Both the position numbers and the translations under genes were made by a program. DNA of 64,000 nt, from the NCBI GenBank assembly GCA_963714325.1, contig CAVQOB010000008.1, positions 496,001 to 560,000 on the forward strand, written 5' to 3'. The DNA comes from CAVQOB01 sp963714325 (GTDB taxonomy: Bacteria; Pseudomonadota; Alphaproteobacteria; Rhizobiales; Hyphomicrobiaceae). The notes below the pieces were generated by a model. It was not told where the DNA came from. It saw only the letters and a program-made list of their open reading frames with translations, and made no database searches. Below, one piece after another: positions 18,691-27,162 of the stretch (position 1 is the first letter of the stretch; every line of letters begins with the position of its first letter).

Positions 18691-19623
18691 TCATGCCTTG
18701 GCATCGGCTGCCACTGGCGCGAGCATGCGACGCTCCAGCTCGACGACCGGTCCGCCCGGCTCGGCCAGTCCACGGCCGATCATTTCGATGGATCGGCCGT
18801 CAATGTGATAGAGATTATAGCGCGCCAGCGGCTCGCTCTTGAACGATCGTCCCAGTGCCGCCGACGGCGCGCCGACAATGGGAAACGCGCCGGTTGCGCT
18901 GCTTCTACGGGCCAGCATGTTGCGATGGTTGTGGCCGTGCAGCACCAATTCCGCGCCGTTGCGATGGAGCACGGTTTCCAGCGCGGCCGCGTCGGTGAGA
19001 TCGTGGTGGCGGGTCGCTTGGCCAACCAGCGGGGGATGATGGATGAGCACCAGCCGGAAAAGCGTCGCATGATGCAGCCGGCCGAGAATTGTTTCGAGCC
19101 GCGCAAGCTGCGCGGCTCCGAGTTCGCCGGACGCGATCATCGGCGGTCGTGGCAGCGCCGAGTTCAATCCAACAATCGCGATTCTGCCAACGATGCGAAC
19201 GAAAGGAAATGCGGCCTCGCGCGCATCCACGAATTCCTGTCCAGCACCATTCGATTGCATGAAGGCGCCCCATCGCGCAATGCCGATGTCACGGCCGATC
19301 GAGGTGTAGAGATCGTGGTTGCCGGGAATGACCGTGACCGCCTCCGGCGGCCCGAGCGTCTGCAGCCAGGCCAGCGCCGTTGCCATTTCGCCGGGCAGCC
19401 CGATGTTGATCAGATCGCCCGTCACGGCGATATGATCGGGGCGCTGCTGCTTGAGATCGGCAACGAGCGTGTCCAGCACGGAGCGCAGATAAACATCGCG
19501 CCGATTGCGCCGCCAGTTGATGTACCCCGTCGCGCGCTTCAAATTCCAATGCTGCGGCGTGAACCCAGTGATCGGCCCGAGGTGCACGTCGGTCAAATGG
19601 GCGATGGTCAGCGTCGCGGTCAC
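18691..19623 (-). CDS. Calcineurin-like metallophosphoesterase
   Basis: The 310-residue protein has the complete dinuclear metal motif set: LTDVHLG, GDLIN, PGNHDLY, LIHHPPL and LHGHNHRN. It is closest in layout to CpdA-type (class III cyclic nucleotide) phosphodiesterases and other soluble phosphoesterases. The substrate is not determined. It is divergent from the Nudix gene, with 91 nt between their starts, and it precedes the MFS gene on the same strand. Confidence 0.85.
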   Translation of the reverse strand: MTATLTIAHLTDVHLGPITGFTPQHWNLKRATGYINWRRNRRDVYLRSVLDTLVADLKQQRPDHIAVTGDLINIGLPGEMATALAWLQTLGPPEAVTVIPGNHDLYTSIGRDIGIARWGAFMQSNGAGQEFVDAREAAFPFVRIVGRIAIVGLNSALPRPPMIASGELGAAQLARLETILGRLHHATLFRLVLIHHPPLVGQATRHHDLTDAAALETVLHRNGAELVLHGHNHRNMLARRSSATGAFPIVGAPSAALGRSFKSEPLARYNLYHIDGRSIEMIGRGLAEPGGPVVELERRMLAPVAADAKA

Positions 19624-19714
19624 TAGTTTGCGGTCCGGGTGAATAATCAGCGGTTACAGATACGCCGTTGGCCAACCCTTGCCAATCCCAGCGAACAGAG
19701 AGATGTCAGGACAT

Positions 19715-20179
19715 ATGACGCCAAACCGTTCAATCCTTCTGCGCCTGATGCAACGCTATTGGCGGCTGACGCGCAGCGTCACCATGGGCGCACAGGCGCT
19801 GATCCGCGATTCCGAGGGCCGTGTGCTGCTGGTTCGCCACGGCTACAAGCCAGGCTGGGCCTTTCCCGGCGGCGGCGTCGAACCCGGTGAAAATGCGCTG
19901 CAGTCGCTCCTGCGTGAATTGGACGAGGAAGTCGGCGTATTTCCAACCGATCCCCCGCGACTCTTTGGGCTCTACACCAATTTCGATCGCTTTCCCGGTG
20001 ACCACATCGCCCTCTTTATCGTTGGCGCCTACGATCAACCGAAAATCCCAGCCCCCAACCGCGAGATCGTCGAGCAGCGCTTCATCGATCCGGCGGCCCT
20101 TCCCGAGGACACGACGATCGGAACCCGCCGGCGGATCGCAGAGGTGATCAACAACGTTCCGATCATCCCGCAATGGTAG
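19715..20179 (+). CDS. Nudix hydrolase
   Basis: The 154-residue protein has a perfect Nudix box, from GGVEPGE through RELDEEVGV, fitting GX5EX7REUXEEXGU. A Trp/Arg-rich N-terminus (LMQRYWRLTRSVTMGAQ) precedes it. Nudix enzymes hydrolyse nucleoside diphosphates linked to another moiety; the substrate cannot be told. ATG 19715 (AGG 4 nt upstream) is chosen, and ATG 19703 is possible. Confidence 0.82.
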   Translation: MTPNRSILLRLMQRYWRLTRSVTMGAQALIRDSEGRVLLVRHGYKPGWAFPGGGVEPGENALQSLLRELDEEVGVFPTDPPRLFGLYTNFDRFPGDHIALFIVGAYDQPKIPAPNREIVEQRFIDPAALPEDTTIGTRRRIAEVINNVPIIPQW

Positions 20180-20212
20180 TGCTGCCCGCTGGACCAACGC
20201 TGCGAGCGCGTG

Positions 20213-20481
20213 CTAGTACCCACGATCACAAGTCCCTGCTACGGCTGACGGCCGACGATGCTGGCCGGGCAGGAGTGTGGTCGCTGCCAAGGCACATCCT
20301 TGGCAAGACCGCACGACGCCCCCGGCTTGCATCGTCGACCGCCTGAAAGGTCGCAGATCCCGGGCGCCCGGTGCGTTACCGCCGCTCACCGATGCGATGG
20401 CATCGCTGTCGCTGCGGCGCCTGCCGTGCACTCCGGCCTCTGCGATCAGACGTACCAGGGACTTGTGATCGTGGGTACTAG
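20213..20481. mobile_element. MITE-like element with 26-bp terminal inverted repeats
   Basis: Positions 20213-20238 and 20456-20481 are perfect 26-bp inverted repeats with outer ends CTAGTACCC and GGGTACTAG. The similarity continues imperfectly inward (TACGGCTGAC against TACGTCTGAT on the other strand). The interior has no protein-like open frame but holds an 8-bp perfect hairpin, TGCCAAGG/CCTTGGCA, at about 20286-20306. The 269-bp span fills most of the gap between the Nudix and GNAT genes. A non-autonomous insertion element with CTAG target ends, or a large structured RNA, would both fit. Confidence 0.55.
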
Positions 20482-20632
20482 AGGGACGGCAATGATCAAG
20501 GCGATAACAGCATTGCGACTCCGACGACGACCTGGCCGCCCGGTCGCATCGCGCATCGTCTGATGCGGGCGCATGTCGCCCCCGGCCCGGCCTCAGTCCT
20601 CCGCTGAGTTCCCACACCGTCCGAGCCGCTCC

Positions 20633-21139
20633 ATGTCAATCGACTTTCACTCGCGTGCTGTCACTGCCGCTGATCTCCCAGCGATCCAACACCTCCACGA
20701 TTCCGTGTTTGGTCCAGGTGCGCTGACGCGAACCGCTTATCGCATCCGTGAAGGCATGCCGGCGTTCACGCCATTCTGCCGTGTTGTCGCGCACGGCACC
20801 CGCATCATCTCGTCCATCCGGCTGACACCCATCACCATCGGCGGTCAGGCCGGCGCATTGCTGCTCGGCCCGTTAGCGGTCGATCCAGCCTATGCCAACC
20901 AAGGACATGGTCGCCGCCTGGTCCGCGAAAGCCTCGATGCAGCGCGCAGCGACGGCATGACGCTGGTCGTGCTGGTCGGCGATGAGGCCTACTATGCCAA
21001 GCTCGGTTTCGCCGCCGTGCAGCCGGTCGGCCGCATCACCATGCCAGGACCCGTCGACCAAAGGCGGATTCTGGCGGCGGAATTGAAAGCCGGCAGCCTC
21101 GCGGCGTTCGCCGGCGTGATCGCCGCGTTACGCGCATGA
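20633..21139 (+). CDS. GNAT-family N-acetyltransferase
   Basis: The 168-residue protein has the GNAT acetyl-CoA loop ANQGHGRRLVRESL following the beta-4 strand LLLGPLAVDP. It ends with AYYAKLGFAAVQP, which is typical of YhbS-like acetyltransferases. The substrate is unknown. ATG 20633 begins the domain; the upstream open frame from 20573 is Pro/Ser-rich and lies in intergenic sequence. Confidence 0.82.
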   Translation: MSIDFHSRAVTAADLPAIQHLHDSVFGPGALTRTAYRIREGMPAFTPFCRVVAHGTRIISSIRLTPITIGGQAGALLLGPLAVDPAYANQGHGRRLVRESLDAARSDGMTLVVLVGDEAYYAKLGFAAVQPVGRITMPGPVDQRRILAAELKAGSLAAFAGVIAALRA

Positions 21140-21190
21140 GCAACGTGAGATGCCACAGCAACGTTCGCCCTTCGTTCGCCGCAAAGACGT

Positions 21191-21252
21191 GATTCCTCAC
21201 ACCATCGGCTGTTTACCGCAGCTTAATGTTTCTCATTGAGGAATGCTTAACC
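21191..21252 (+). promoter_or_regulatory. Candidate CtrA-controlled ccrM promoter region
   Basis: Two tandem near-matches to the CtrA box (TTAA-N7-TTAA) are visible. TTTA-N7-TTAA lies at 21212-21226. TTGA-N7-TTAACC lies at 21236-21252. Each has one mismatch in the eight key bases. A GANTC site (GATTC) lies at 21191-21195, just upstream. In Caulobacter, ccrM transcription is activated by CtrA and sensitive to GANTC methylation. This layout suggests the same cell-cycle logic here. Confidence 0.55.
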
Positions 21253-21328
21253 CAGAATTGGGCGGTCGCGGCGCGTGTGGGCTGCGAGTGATACGGTGTG
21301 TCGTCTGTTGCGTTGGTGGGGTGTGGTT

Positions 21329-22468
21329 GTGTCTGAGCGTCGTCGAGGCGTCACGAGTGCAGTGAGCACCAATCGCGTTATTGCGGGCGAGTGTCTGGCT
21401 GAGTTGAAAAAGCTGCCGAAAGCGAGCGTCGATCTCGTCTTCGCCGATCCACCCTATAATCTCCAGCTCGATGGCGCGCTGTTGCGGCCGAACAATACGC
21501 GCGTCGACGGCGTCGATGACGCCTGGGACAAATTCGCGAGCTTCGCCGACTACGACCAATTCTCGCGCACCTGGCTCGGCGAATGCCGTCGCATCCTGAA
21601 GCCCGATGGAGCGCTCTGGGTGGTCGGTTCCTACCACAACATTTTCCGCCTCGGCGTGGCGCTGCAGGATCTCGGCTTCTGGGTCCAGAACGATATCATC
21701 TGGCGCAAAGTCAATCCGATGCCGAATTTTCGCGGCAAGCGCTTCACCAACGCGCATGAAACGCTAATCTGGGCGGCGCGCGATCAGAAATCGCGGCCGG
21801 TCTTCAATTACGAAGCCATGAAGGCCTTCAATGACGATCTGCAGATGCGCTCGGATTGGCTCATTCCGATCTGCTCGGGCCCCGAGCGCCTCAAGGACGA
21901 CGGCGGTCGCAAGGCACACCCGACACAGAAGCCGGAAGCATTGTTGCATCGCGTGATTCTGGCGTCGAGCAATCCGGGTGACGTGATCCTCGATCCCTTT
22001 TTCGGCACCGGCACGACCGGCGCCGTCGCCAAACGTCTCGGCCGTAAATGGATCGGCATCGAGCGTGATCCGGACTATGTGAAGGCCGCAAAAGAACGCA
22101 TCGCGCGCGTGCAGCCGCTTGCGCCGTCCGCGCTGGAAACCACGAAATCCAAACGCAGCGAACCACGCGTGCCGTTCGGCACCATCATCGAACTCGGCAT
22201 TCTCGAGCCAGGCGCCCGCCTGTTCGATGAGCGCCGTCGCAACTGGGCGGAAGTGAAGGCCGACGGCACCATCGCGCTCGGTGGCGCACGCGCAGGCCTG
22301 CAAGCCTCGATCCATCGCGCCGGCGCCGAAGTGCAAGGCAAGGCCGCCTGCAACGGCTGGACGTTCTGGCATTTCGAAGCCGAGGGCAAATTGAGGCCGA
22401 TCGACGTCCTGCGCGAACAGGCGCGCCGCCAACTCGGCCTGAAACCGGAACGCGTCGCGCGCACTTGA
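21329..22468 (+). CDS. ccrM: Cell-cycle DNA adenine methyltransferase CcrM (GANTC)
   Basis: The roughly 379-residue enzyme is a beta-class N6-adenine methylase. The catalytic motif DPPYNLQLDGALLRP comes first and the SAM-binding FFGTGTTGAVA later. The C-terminal extension of about 90 residues, starting near VPFGTIIELG, is typical of alphaproteobacterial CcrM. It methylates GANTC sites after replication, linking methylation state to cell-cycle transcription. No cognate restriction gene is adjacent. The start is uncertain among GTG codons (21275, 21329, 21362). Confidence 0.92.
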   Translation: MSERRRGVTSAVSTNRVIAGECLAELKKLPKASVDLVFADPPYNLQLDGALLRPNNTRVDGVDDAWDKFASFADYDQFSRTWLGECRRILKPDGALWVVGSYHNIFRLGVALQDLGFWVQNDIIWRKVNPMPNFRGKRFTNAHETLIWAARDQKSRPVFNYEAMKAFNDDLQMRSDWLIPICSGPERLKDDGGRKAHPTQKPEALLHRVILASSNPGDVILDPFFGTGTTGAVAKRLGRKWIGIERDPDYVKAAKERIARVQPLAPSALETTKSKRSEPRVPFGTIIELGILEPGARLFDERRRNWAEVKADGTIALGGARAGLQASIHRAGAEVQGKAACNGWTFWHFEAEGKLRPIDVLREQARRQLGLKPERVART

Positions 22469-22504
22469 CGGCGGGGGCTCGCCTCCGCTATCGAACGGCA
22501 TGAA

Positions 22505-22560
22505 CTCGTGGTGATTTGGCCGGCCGGCTTGCAGCCACGTAAAACAACTTGCTAAATAGG
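22505..22560 (+). ncRNA. SAM-II riboswitch aptamer
   Basis: The segment shows the SAM-II core: CGTGGTGATTTG, then a GC-rich loop, then CTTGCAGCCACG closing the first stem. A-rich spacing leads to CTTGCTAAATAGG, which forms the pseudoknot. It lies about 107 nt before the metX start, the usual position in alphaproteobacteria. Bound S-adenosylmethionine should lower metX-metW expression. Confidence 0.93.
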
Positions 22561-22587
22561 CCGTGCGCACCCGGTCATTCGGCGGGG

Positions 22588-22624
22588 CCCGGCTTAACAG
22601 GCGGGGCAGTCGAGGCCGGGTTTT
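22588..22624 (+). terminator. Terminator-like hairpin in SAM-II leader
   Basis: CCCGGC at 22588-22593 pairs with GCCGGG at 22615-22620, followed by TTTT. An upstream ACCCGG (near 22569-22574) could pair with the same right arm as an alternative. This suggests a transcription-attenuation platform for the SAM-II riboswitch. Confidence 0.55.
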
Positions 22625-22666
22625 CTGTTTGGGCCTCTGATGAGCGCTCGAGCGGGGGAGGCGCAC

Positions 22667-23902
22667 ATGCAAACATCAGCCGACAATGCCGGCACGTCCA
22701 AAAGTGATGATGTCGTCCTCGAGACGACGGCGGACCCGTCATTGCGCTCCAGGCAGGTGCACGCGCCGCAGAGCCAGCTGGTGCGCTTTCCCGAGACGGC
22801 GCCGCTGCATTTGGACTGTCAGCAGGATCTGGCGCCCTACCAGATCGCCTATCAGACCTACGGCACACTCAATGCCGAAAAATCGAATGCGATCCTGGTC
22901 TGTCATGCCCTGACCGGCGACCAGCACGTCGCCAATCTGAGCCCGATCACCGGCAAACCCGGCTGGTGGGACATCATGATTGGCCCCGGCAAGCCGGTCG
23001 ATACCGAACGATTTTTCGTGATCTGCTCGAACATTCTCGGCGGCTGCATGGGCTCGACGGGCCCCGCCTCGATCAATCCCAAGACCGGCAAGCCCTACGG
23101 CATCGATTTCCCCGTCATCACGATTGCCGACATGGTGCGCGGGCAAGCGCAGCTGCTGGACCATCTCGGCATTGCGCAATTGTTCGCGGTGATCGGCGGG
23201 TCGATGGGCGGCATGCAGGTGCTCGAATGGGCCGCGCGCTACCCCGATCGCGTCTTCACCGCGATCCCCATCGCGACCGCCGCCTGGCATTCGGCGCAGA
23301 ATATTGCATTCCACGAAGTCGGCCGGCAGGCCGTGATGGCCGATCCCGAGTGGCGCGGCGGCCGCTACCTCGATCACGACACGGTTCCCAAGAACGGACT
23401 CGCCGTTGCCCGCATGGCGGCGCACATCACCTACCTGTCGGAGGACGCACTGCAGGCGAAGTTCGGCCGCAACCTGCAGGCCCGTGTCGCCAAGACGTTC
23501 TCCTTCGACGCTGATTTCCAGGTCGAAAGCTATCTGCGTCATCAAGGCTCGACCTTCGTCGACCGCTTCGATCCGAACAGCTACCTCTACATCACGCGGG
23601 CGATGGATTATTTCGATCTGCAGGTCGAACACGGCGGTAAGCTGGCCAATGCCTTTCGGGGAACCAAGACGCGATTCTGCGTCGTCTCATTCACCTCCGA
23701 CTGGCTCTACCCGACGCGCGAGAGTCGCGACATTGTCCGCGCGCTCAACGCCGTCGCCGCCAACGTCTCGTTCGTCGAGGTGGAAAGCAACAAGGGCCAC
23801 GACGCATTCCTGCTCGAAGAGCCGGAGTTGTTCGCCACCATTACAGGGTTCCTCAGTGCCGCCGCTGAACTGCGCGGCATTGCAGCCAGGAGCGTCAGCT
23901 GA
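22667..23902 (+). CDS. metX: Homoserine O-acetyltransferase MetX
   Basis: The 411-residue alpha/beta hydrolase has the nucleophile elbow VIGGSMGGMQVLEWA, the family motif ILGGCMGSTGPASINP and the C-terminal catalytic histidine in NKGHDAFL. It acylates L-homoserine in methionine synthesis; whether acetyl- or succinyl-CoA is used cannot be settled from family membership. GGGGGAGG lies 5 nt before ATG 22667, which decides the start over ATG 22640. It is under a SAM-II riboswitch and coupled to metW. Confidence 0.94.
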   Translation: MQTSADNAGTSKSDDVVLETTADPSLRSRQVHAPQSQLVRFPETAPLHLDCQQDLAPYQIAYQTYGTLNAEKSNAILVCHALTGDQHVANLSPITGKPGWWDIMIGPGKPVDTERFFVICSNILGGCMGSTGPASINPKTGKPYGIDFPVITIADMVRGQAQLLDHLGIAQLFAVIGGSMGGMQVLEWAARYPDRVFTAIPIATAAWHSAQNIAFHEVGRQAVMADPEWRGGRYLDHDTVPKNGLAVARMAAHITYLSEDALQAKFGRNLQARVAKTFSFDADFQVESYLRHQGSTFVDRFDPNSYLYITRAMDYFDLQVEHGGKLANAFRGTKTRFCVVSFTSDWLYPTRESRDIVRALNAVAANVSFVEVESNKGHDAFLLEEPELFATITGFLSAAAELRGIAARSVS

Positions 23903-24555
23903 TGCAAAAGACGGCTCAATCCTTGCCCGAACGCGCGCCGTCCGCACATCGCGTCGACCATGTCTTGATCGCCGAAATGGTGGCGCCGAACGCGCGCGTG
24001 CTCGACGTTGGGTGTGGCGATGGTGAGTTGCTTCGGCTCTTGCGCGAGACCAAAAACGTCGATGGCCGTGGCATCGAGGTCAGTCGCGAAAAGGTCAATG
24101 CCTGCGTGGCGCAGGGTCTGTCGGTGATCCAGGGCGACGCCGATCGCGACCTCTCGGAATATCCCGACGCCGCCTTCGATTACGTCGTGCTGTCGCTGAC
24201 CATCCAGGCGACGCGCTATCCCAAGACCGTGCTCGACAATCTCTTACGCATTGGCCGTCACGCCATCGTCTCGTTCCCGAATTTCGGCCATTGGCGCGTG
24301 CGATCGCAGTTGCTGCTCACCGGTCGCATGCCGATCACCGTCAATTTGCCGGACCCCTGGTACCTCTCGCCGGACGGCCACCTCTGCACGATCAAGGATT
24401 TCGCCGATCTGTGCGCGCTCGCCAATGCGCGCGTTGAGCGCAAGGTTGCGTTCAATGCCTGGGGACAGCAGCTTGGCACCTGGTTGCCGATGACCGCCCA
24501 CAATTTTCTCGGCGAGAAAGCCGTCTTTCTGCTGACGCGCGGCCCGCCGGCCTGA
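23902..24555 (+). CDS. metW: Methionine biosynthesis protein MetW
   Basis: The 217-residue protein belongs to the SAM-methyltransferase fold MetW family. Motif I is RVLDVGCGDGELLRLL, and the family blocks SFPNFGHWRVR and PDPWYLSPDGHLCTIKDF are present. MetW partners MetX and is needed for methionine synthesis in several proteobacteria. Its ATG overlaps the metX stop (TGATG), so the two are translationally coupled and share the SAM-II control. Confidence 0.93.
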   Translation: MQKTAQSLPERAPSAHRVDHVLIAEMVAPNARVLDVGCGDGELLRLLRETKNVDGRGIEVSREKVNACVAQGLSVIQGDADRDLSEYPDAAFDYVVLSLTIQATRYPKTVLDNLLRIGRHAIVSFPNFGHWRVRSQLLLTGRMPITVNLPDPWYLSPDGHLCTIKDFADLCALANARVERKVAFNAWGQQLGTWLPMTAHNFLGEKAVFLLTRGPPA

Positions 24556-24644
24556 CGACCTAACGCCACTTGGCCGCGCCGACACGCCGGTATATGGTCC
24601 GCGCATCGAGATCCGAAGTTCCCAAGTCATGAAGGAGTTGACAC

Positions 24645-25142
24645 ATGACCATCAAGGTTGGCGATCGCCTGCCGGAATCCAGTTTCACGACCATGGGCGC
24701 TGACGGCCCCAAGCCGATGACAACGGCAGATGTATTCAATGGCAAGAAGGTTGCGCTGTTCGCTGTTCCCGGCGCCTATACGCCGACCTGCCACAAATCG
24801 CATATGCCGGGTTTTGTCGAGCGCGCGGCAGAACTCAAGAAAAAAGGCTTCGACACCATCGCCTGTACGTCCGTCAACGATGTCTTCGTGCTGACGCAGT
24901 GGGCGAAGGATACCGGCGCCGAAGGCAAGATCGTCATGCTCGCCGACGGCAGCGCCGATTTCGCCAAGAAACTGGGGCTTGAAATCGATCTGACGGCGCG
25001 CGGTCTCGGCGTTCGCTCGAAGCGCTATTCGATGGCCGTCGAGAATGGTGCGGTCACGATTCTGAATGTCGAGGAAGCGCCGCCGCAGCATGACAAGTCG
25101 AGTGCTGCCACGTTGTGCTCGATGATCGACAAGTCACTCTGA
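24645..25142 (+). CDS. Peroxiredoxin, Prx5/AhpE-like type
   Basis: The 165-residue protein carries the Prx5 active-site segment VPGAYTPTCHKSHMPGF with peroxidatic Cys49. A further conserved stretch, CTSVNDVFVLTQWA, follows. It reduces hydroperoxides using a thiol donor such as glutaredoxin. Other cysteines (Cys74 and one near the C-terminus) could act as resolving residues. It lies 89 nt after metW. A strong terminator follows 80 nt downstream. Confidence 0.9.
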   Translation: MTIKVGDRLPESSFTTMGADGPKPMTTADVFNGKKVALFAVPGAYTPTCHKSHMPGFVERAAELKKKGFDTIACTSVNDVFVLTQWAKDTGAEGKIVMLADGSADFAKKLGLEIDLTARGLGVRSKRYSMAVENGAVTILNVEEAPPQHDKSSAATLCSMIDKSL

Positions 25143-25153
25143 GCATCGCCGGA

Positions 25154-25218
25154 CTTTGAACGGCCGAACTTTGAACGCCAGCCTTCGAACGCCAGCCTTG
25201 AACGCCAGCCTTCGAACA
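25154..25218 (+). repeat. Short tandem repeat, about 14 bp x 5
   Basis: Five near-copies of CTTYGAACGCCAGC begin at 25154, 25169, 25183, 25197 and 25210, with periods of 13-15 bp and small unit differences. The array fills the space between the peroxiredoxin stop and its terminator. It is not part of the gene. Confidence 0.75.
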
Positions 25219-25223
25219 AAAGT

Positions 25224-25256
25224 AGCGAGCGCCCAACTGGGCCGCTCGCTTTTTTG
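25224..25256 (+). terminator. Intrinsic terminator after peroxiredoxin
   Basis: AGCGAGCG at 25224-25231 pairs with CGCTCGCT at 25243-25250, with an inner CCC/GGG pair and an AACT loop, followed by a T run. It ends the metX-metW-peroxiredoxin direction, just before the convergent acyltransferase. Confidence 0.85.
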
Positions 25257-25276
25257 TATGGCGGGTCATTGTTGTT

Positions 25277-26710
25277 TCAGCACGGCACGTGGATCGGTCG
25301 TGTCAGCACCATGCGCGGCCGCAGCGGCACGACGACCGCGCTGATTTCCGGGAACTGTTCAACCGTCGGCTCAGGCTTCGCGGGTGCCACTGGGCGCAAC
25401 GGCAGGTCCAATCGAATGGCCAGCGCCGCGGGTGGTACGCGCGCGGCCTGTGCGATGCGCTTGATCGGCACACGCGCGACCACGTGCTCTGGTTCAATTG
25501 CCGCAACCGGCGTTGCGCGGCCGAGGTTCATCCGGCGGTCATGGGCAAGCGGCGGCTGTGCCGGCACCATACTGCGAAGCGCGCCGCTGGCCTGCAGGCA
25601 CGGCGCCGTCGACGCCGCTGTTGCCGCCACTTTGGCCCGCAACGCGTGTCGCAAGCCGAGTGCCGGACGCTCGATCCATTGCCAGGACAGATGCGCCAAT
25701 GGCAGCACAAATGCGATCGAGATCAGAACCAGTGACAGCACGTCGAGGGTCGGGTGGAAATGCAGCAGCGCCTGTGTCACCGGCACGCCATAGATGTATA
25801 CGCCGTAGGAGTAATCCTGGTGGTTGGTGAAGCTACGCAACGGTCCGAATCGGAACGACGCGAGCCACAGCGCGGCGTAACCGAGAAACAGTGCCATCGT
25901 CAGTTCGGCGAAATATGTCCCAACCGTCAAGGCGAACACCGCGAACAGCGGCGGCAAAGCAATCCAGGTCAGCGCTAGCCGATGCCGCGCGACATAGGCG
26001 ACGACACCGGTGCCGAAGAACAGCGCGAAATAGCGGATGTTTTCGAGAAGACCATTCGTCTTGGCCAACTCAGGGCGCTTGTAGAAGATCAACGGCAGCG
26101 CCAAAGCCAGCGCACCGAGAAAGATTTCCTTGTATCGCTTTGTGGCAATCGCAATCGCGCCAAGGCCCGCCAACAGGACATAGCAGAGCACCTCGTATTT
26201 CAGCGTCCAGAGCGAGGAATTGATGAGCGCGGGCGCCGCATTGTCTGAGAACACGCCCGGCAGCGGCGCCATTCCCGTAATCAGCAGCGCAGTCCTGACG
26301 ATGTAGCGCGGCGTTGCGGGGTCACTCAGGTATTGCGCAACCGGCAGACTGGTCATCAGCGGTCCCAGCACCAGCGCCGTCAGCAGCACGCAGACAAGCA
26401 GTGCCGGGAAAATTCTGAGCGCACGGGCGATCGCGTAGTCGCGAACGCTCTCGCTTTTCATCAGGCTCTGCATGACCAGCACGCCCGACATGATGAAGAA
26501 GACCTGCACGCCGTGCTGGCCGAGCGTGTATCCGGTCCAGCCGTACAAGGGCTCCGCTTCCATCCGCCCGCTGGCGAGAAAGAAGCAATGCGAGACGAGA
26601 ACCGCCAATGCCATGGCCACCCGCATCACCCCGAGACTGTTGCGGTCCTGCTCGAGGATGTCGTCGAGCTTGGGCGCGGATGGGATGGAAAGGGCTGGAA
26701 ACCGGATCAT
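25277..26710 (-). CDS. Membrane acyltransferase, family 3 (OafA/OatA-like)
   Basis: The 477-residue protein has about ten helices and family-3 features: DRNSLGVMRVAMALAVLVSH near the N-terminus and QHGVQVFFIMSGVLV. A late helix carries SWQWIERPALGLRHAL. These enzymes add acyl groups to extracellular sugars or lipids. The C-terminal 110 residues are soluble, Pro/Arg/Ala-rich and unlike an SGNH domain. A serine-esterase partner is not visible nearby. Confidence 0.85.
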   Translation of the reverse strand: MIRFPALSIPSAPKLDDILEQDRNSLGVMRVAMALAVLVSHCFFLASGRMEAEPLYGWTGYTLGQHGVQVFFIMSGVLVMQSLMKSESVRDYAIARALRIFPALLVCVLLTALVLGPLMTSLPVAQYLSDPATPRYIVRTALLITGMAPLPGVFSDNAAPALINSSLWTLKYEVLCYVLLAGLGAIAIATKRYKEIFLGALALALPLIFYKRPELAKTNGLLENIRYFALFFGTGVVAYVARHRLALTWIALPPLFAVFALTVGTYFAELTMALFLGYAALWLASFRFGPLRSFTNHQDYSYGVYIYGVPVTQALLHFHPTLDVLSLVLISIAFVLPLAHLSWQWIERPALGLRHALRAKVAATAASTAPCLQASGALRSMVPAQPPLAHDRRMNLGRATPVAAIEPEHVVARVPIKRIAQAARVPPAALAIRLDLPLRPVAPAKPEPTVEQFPEISAVVVPLRPRMVLTRPIHVPC

Positions 26711-26908
26711 GGGAACCTGGAGCGCGAATGAGGGAAACTCTGCTCTCGGAGGTGCATGTCATATGCCAATTGCGATGTGCCGGATTGGCACAGTCGGCCG
26801 GACCGACGCTTTCCTGGCGCGCACACGCCATCGCGTGGTGGCTTCCATCGGAATGAAGCTCGCGCAATTGGGCCAAGTCCGAGGGCATACCATTCCGCGA
26901 CAAGTACT

Positions 26909-27160
26909 CTAAAGATCTGCGAAGGTCGCCAGCAGAACGGCAATCGCCAGCAAAGCGACCAGCGCCAGCAGGATCAGTCCGGCGCTCGGCAGGCCCAGCA
27001 GATAAAGCACGCACAACAGGCCGATGCCGGACAATACAGCGACGACGTTGCGAAAGCGGCTTTGCAAAAAATACTGCCGCACGAACCACATCAGCATACC
27101 GGTGGCCGTCAGCGTCAGCACCAGCTCGACCAAGCGCCATTTGTCCTGCAGCAGCGCCAT
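26909..27160 (-). CDS. Small membrane protein (83 aa)
   Basis: The 83-residue protein is predicted to have three helices: LVELVLTLTATGMLMWFV, FRNVVAVLSGIGLLCVLYLL and AGLILLALVALLAIAVLLA. No named family was recognised. It starts 2 nt after the stop of another 73-residue membrane protein, so the two form a coupled pair, perhaps subunits of one small complex. Confidence 0.6.
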   Translation of the reverse strand: MALLQDKWRLVELVLTLTATGMLMWFVRQYFLQSRFRNVVAVLSGIGLLCVLYLLGLPSAGLILLALVALLAIAVLLATFADL

Positions 27161-27162
27161 CG

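Noticed and set aside
20240..20460. A tRNA or known riboswitch in the Nudix-GNAT gap
   Set aside because: No cloverleaf, T-arm motif or known aptamer core was found. The terminal inverted repeats explain the structure better.
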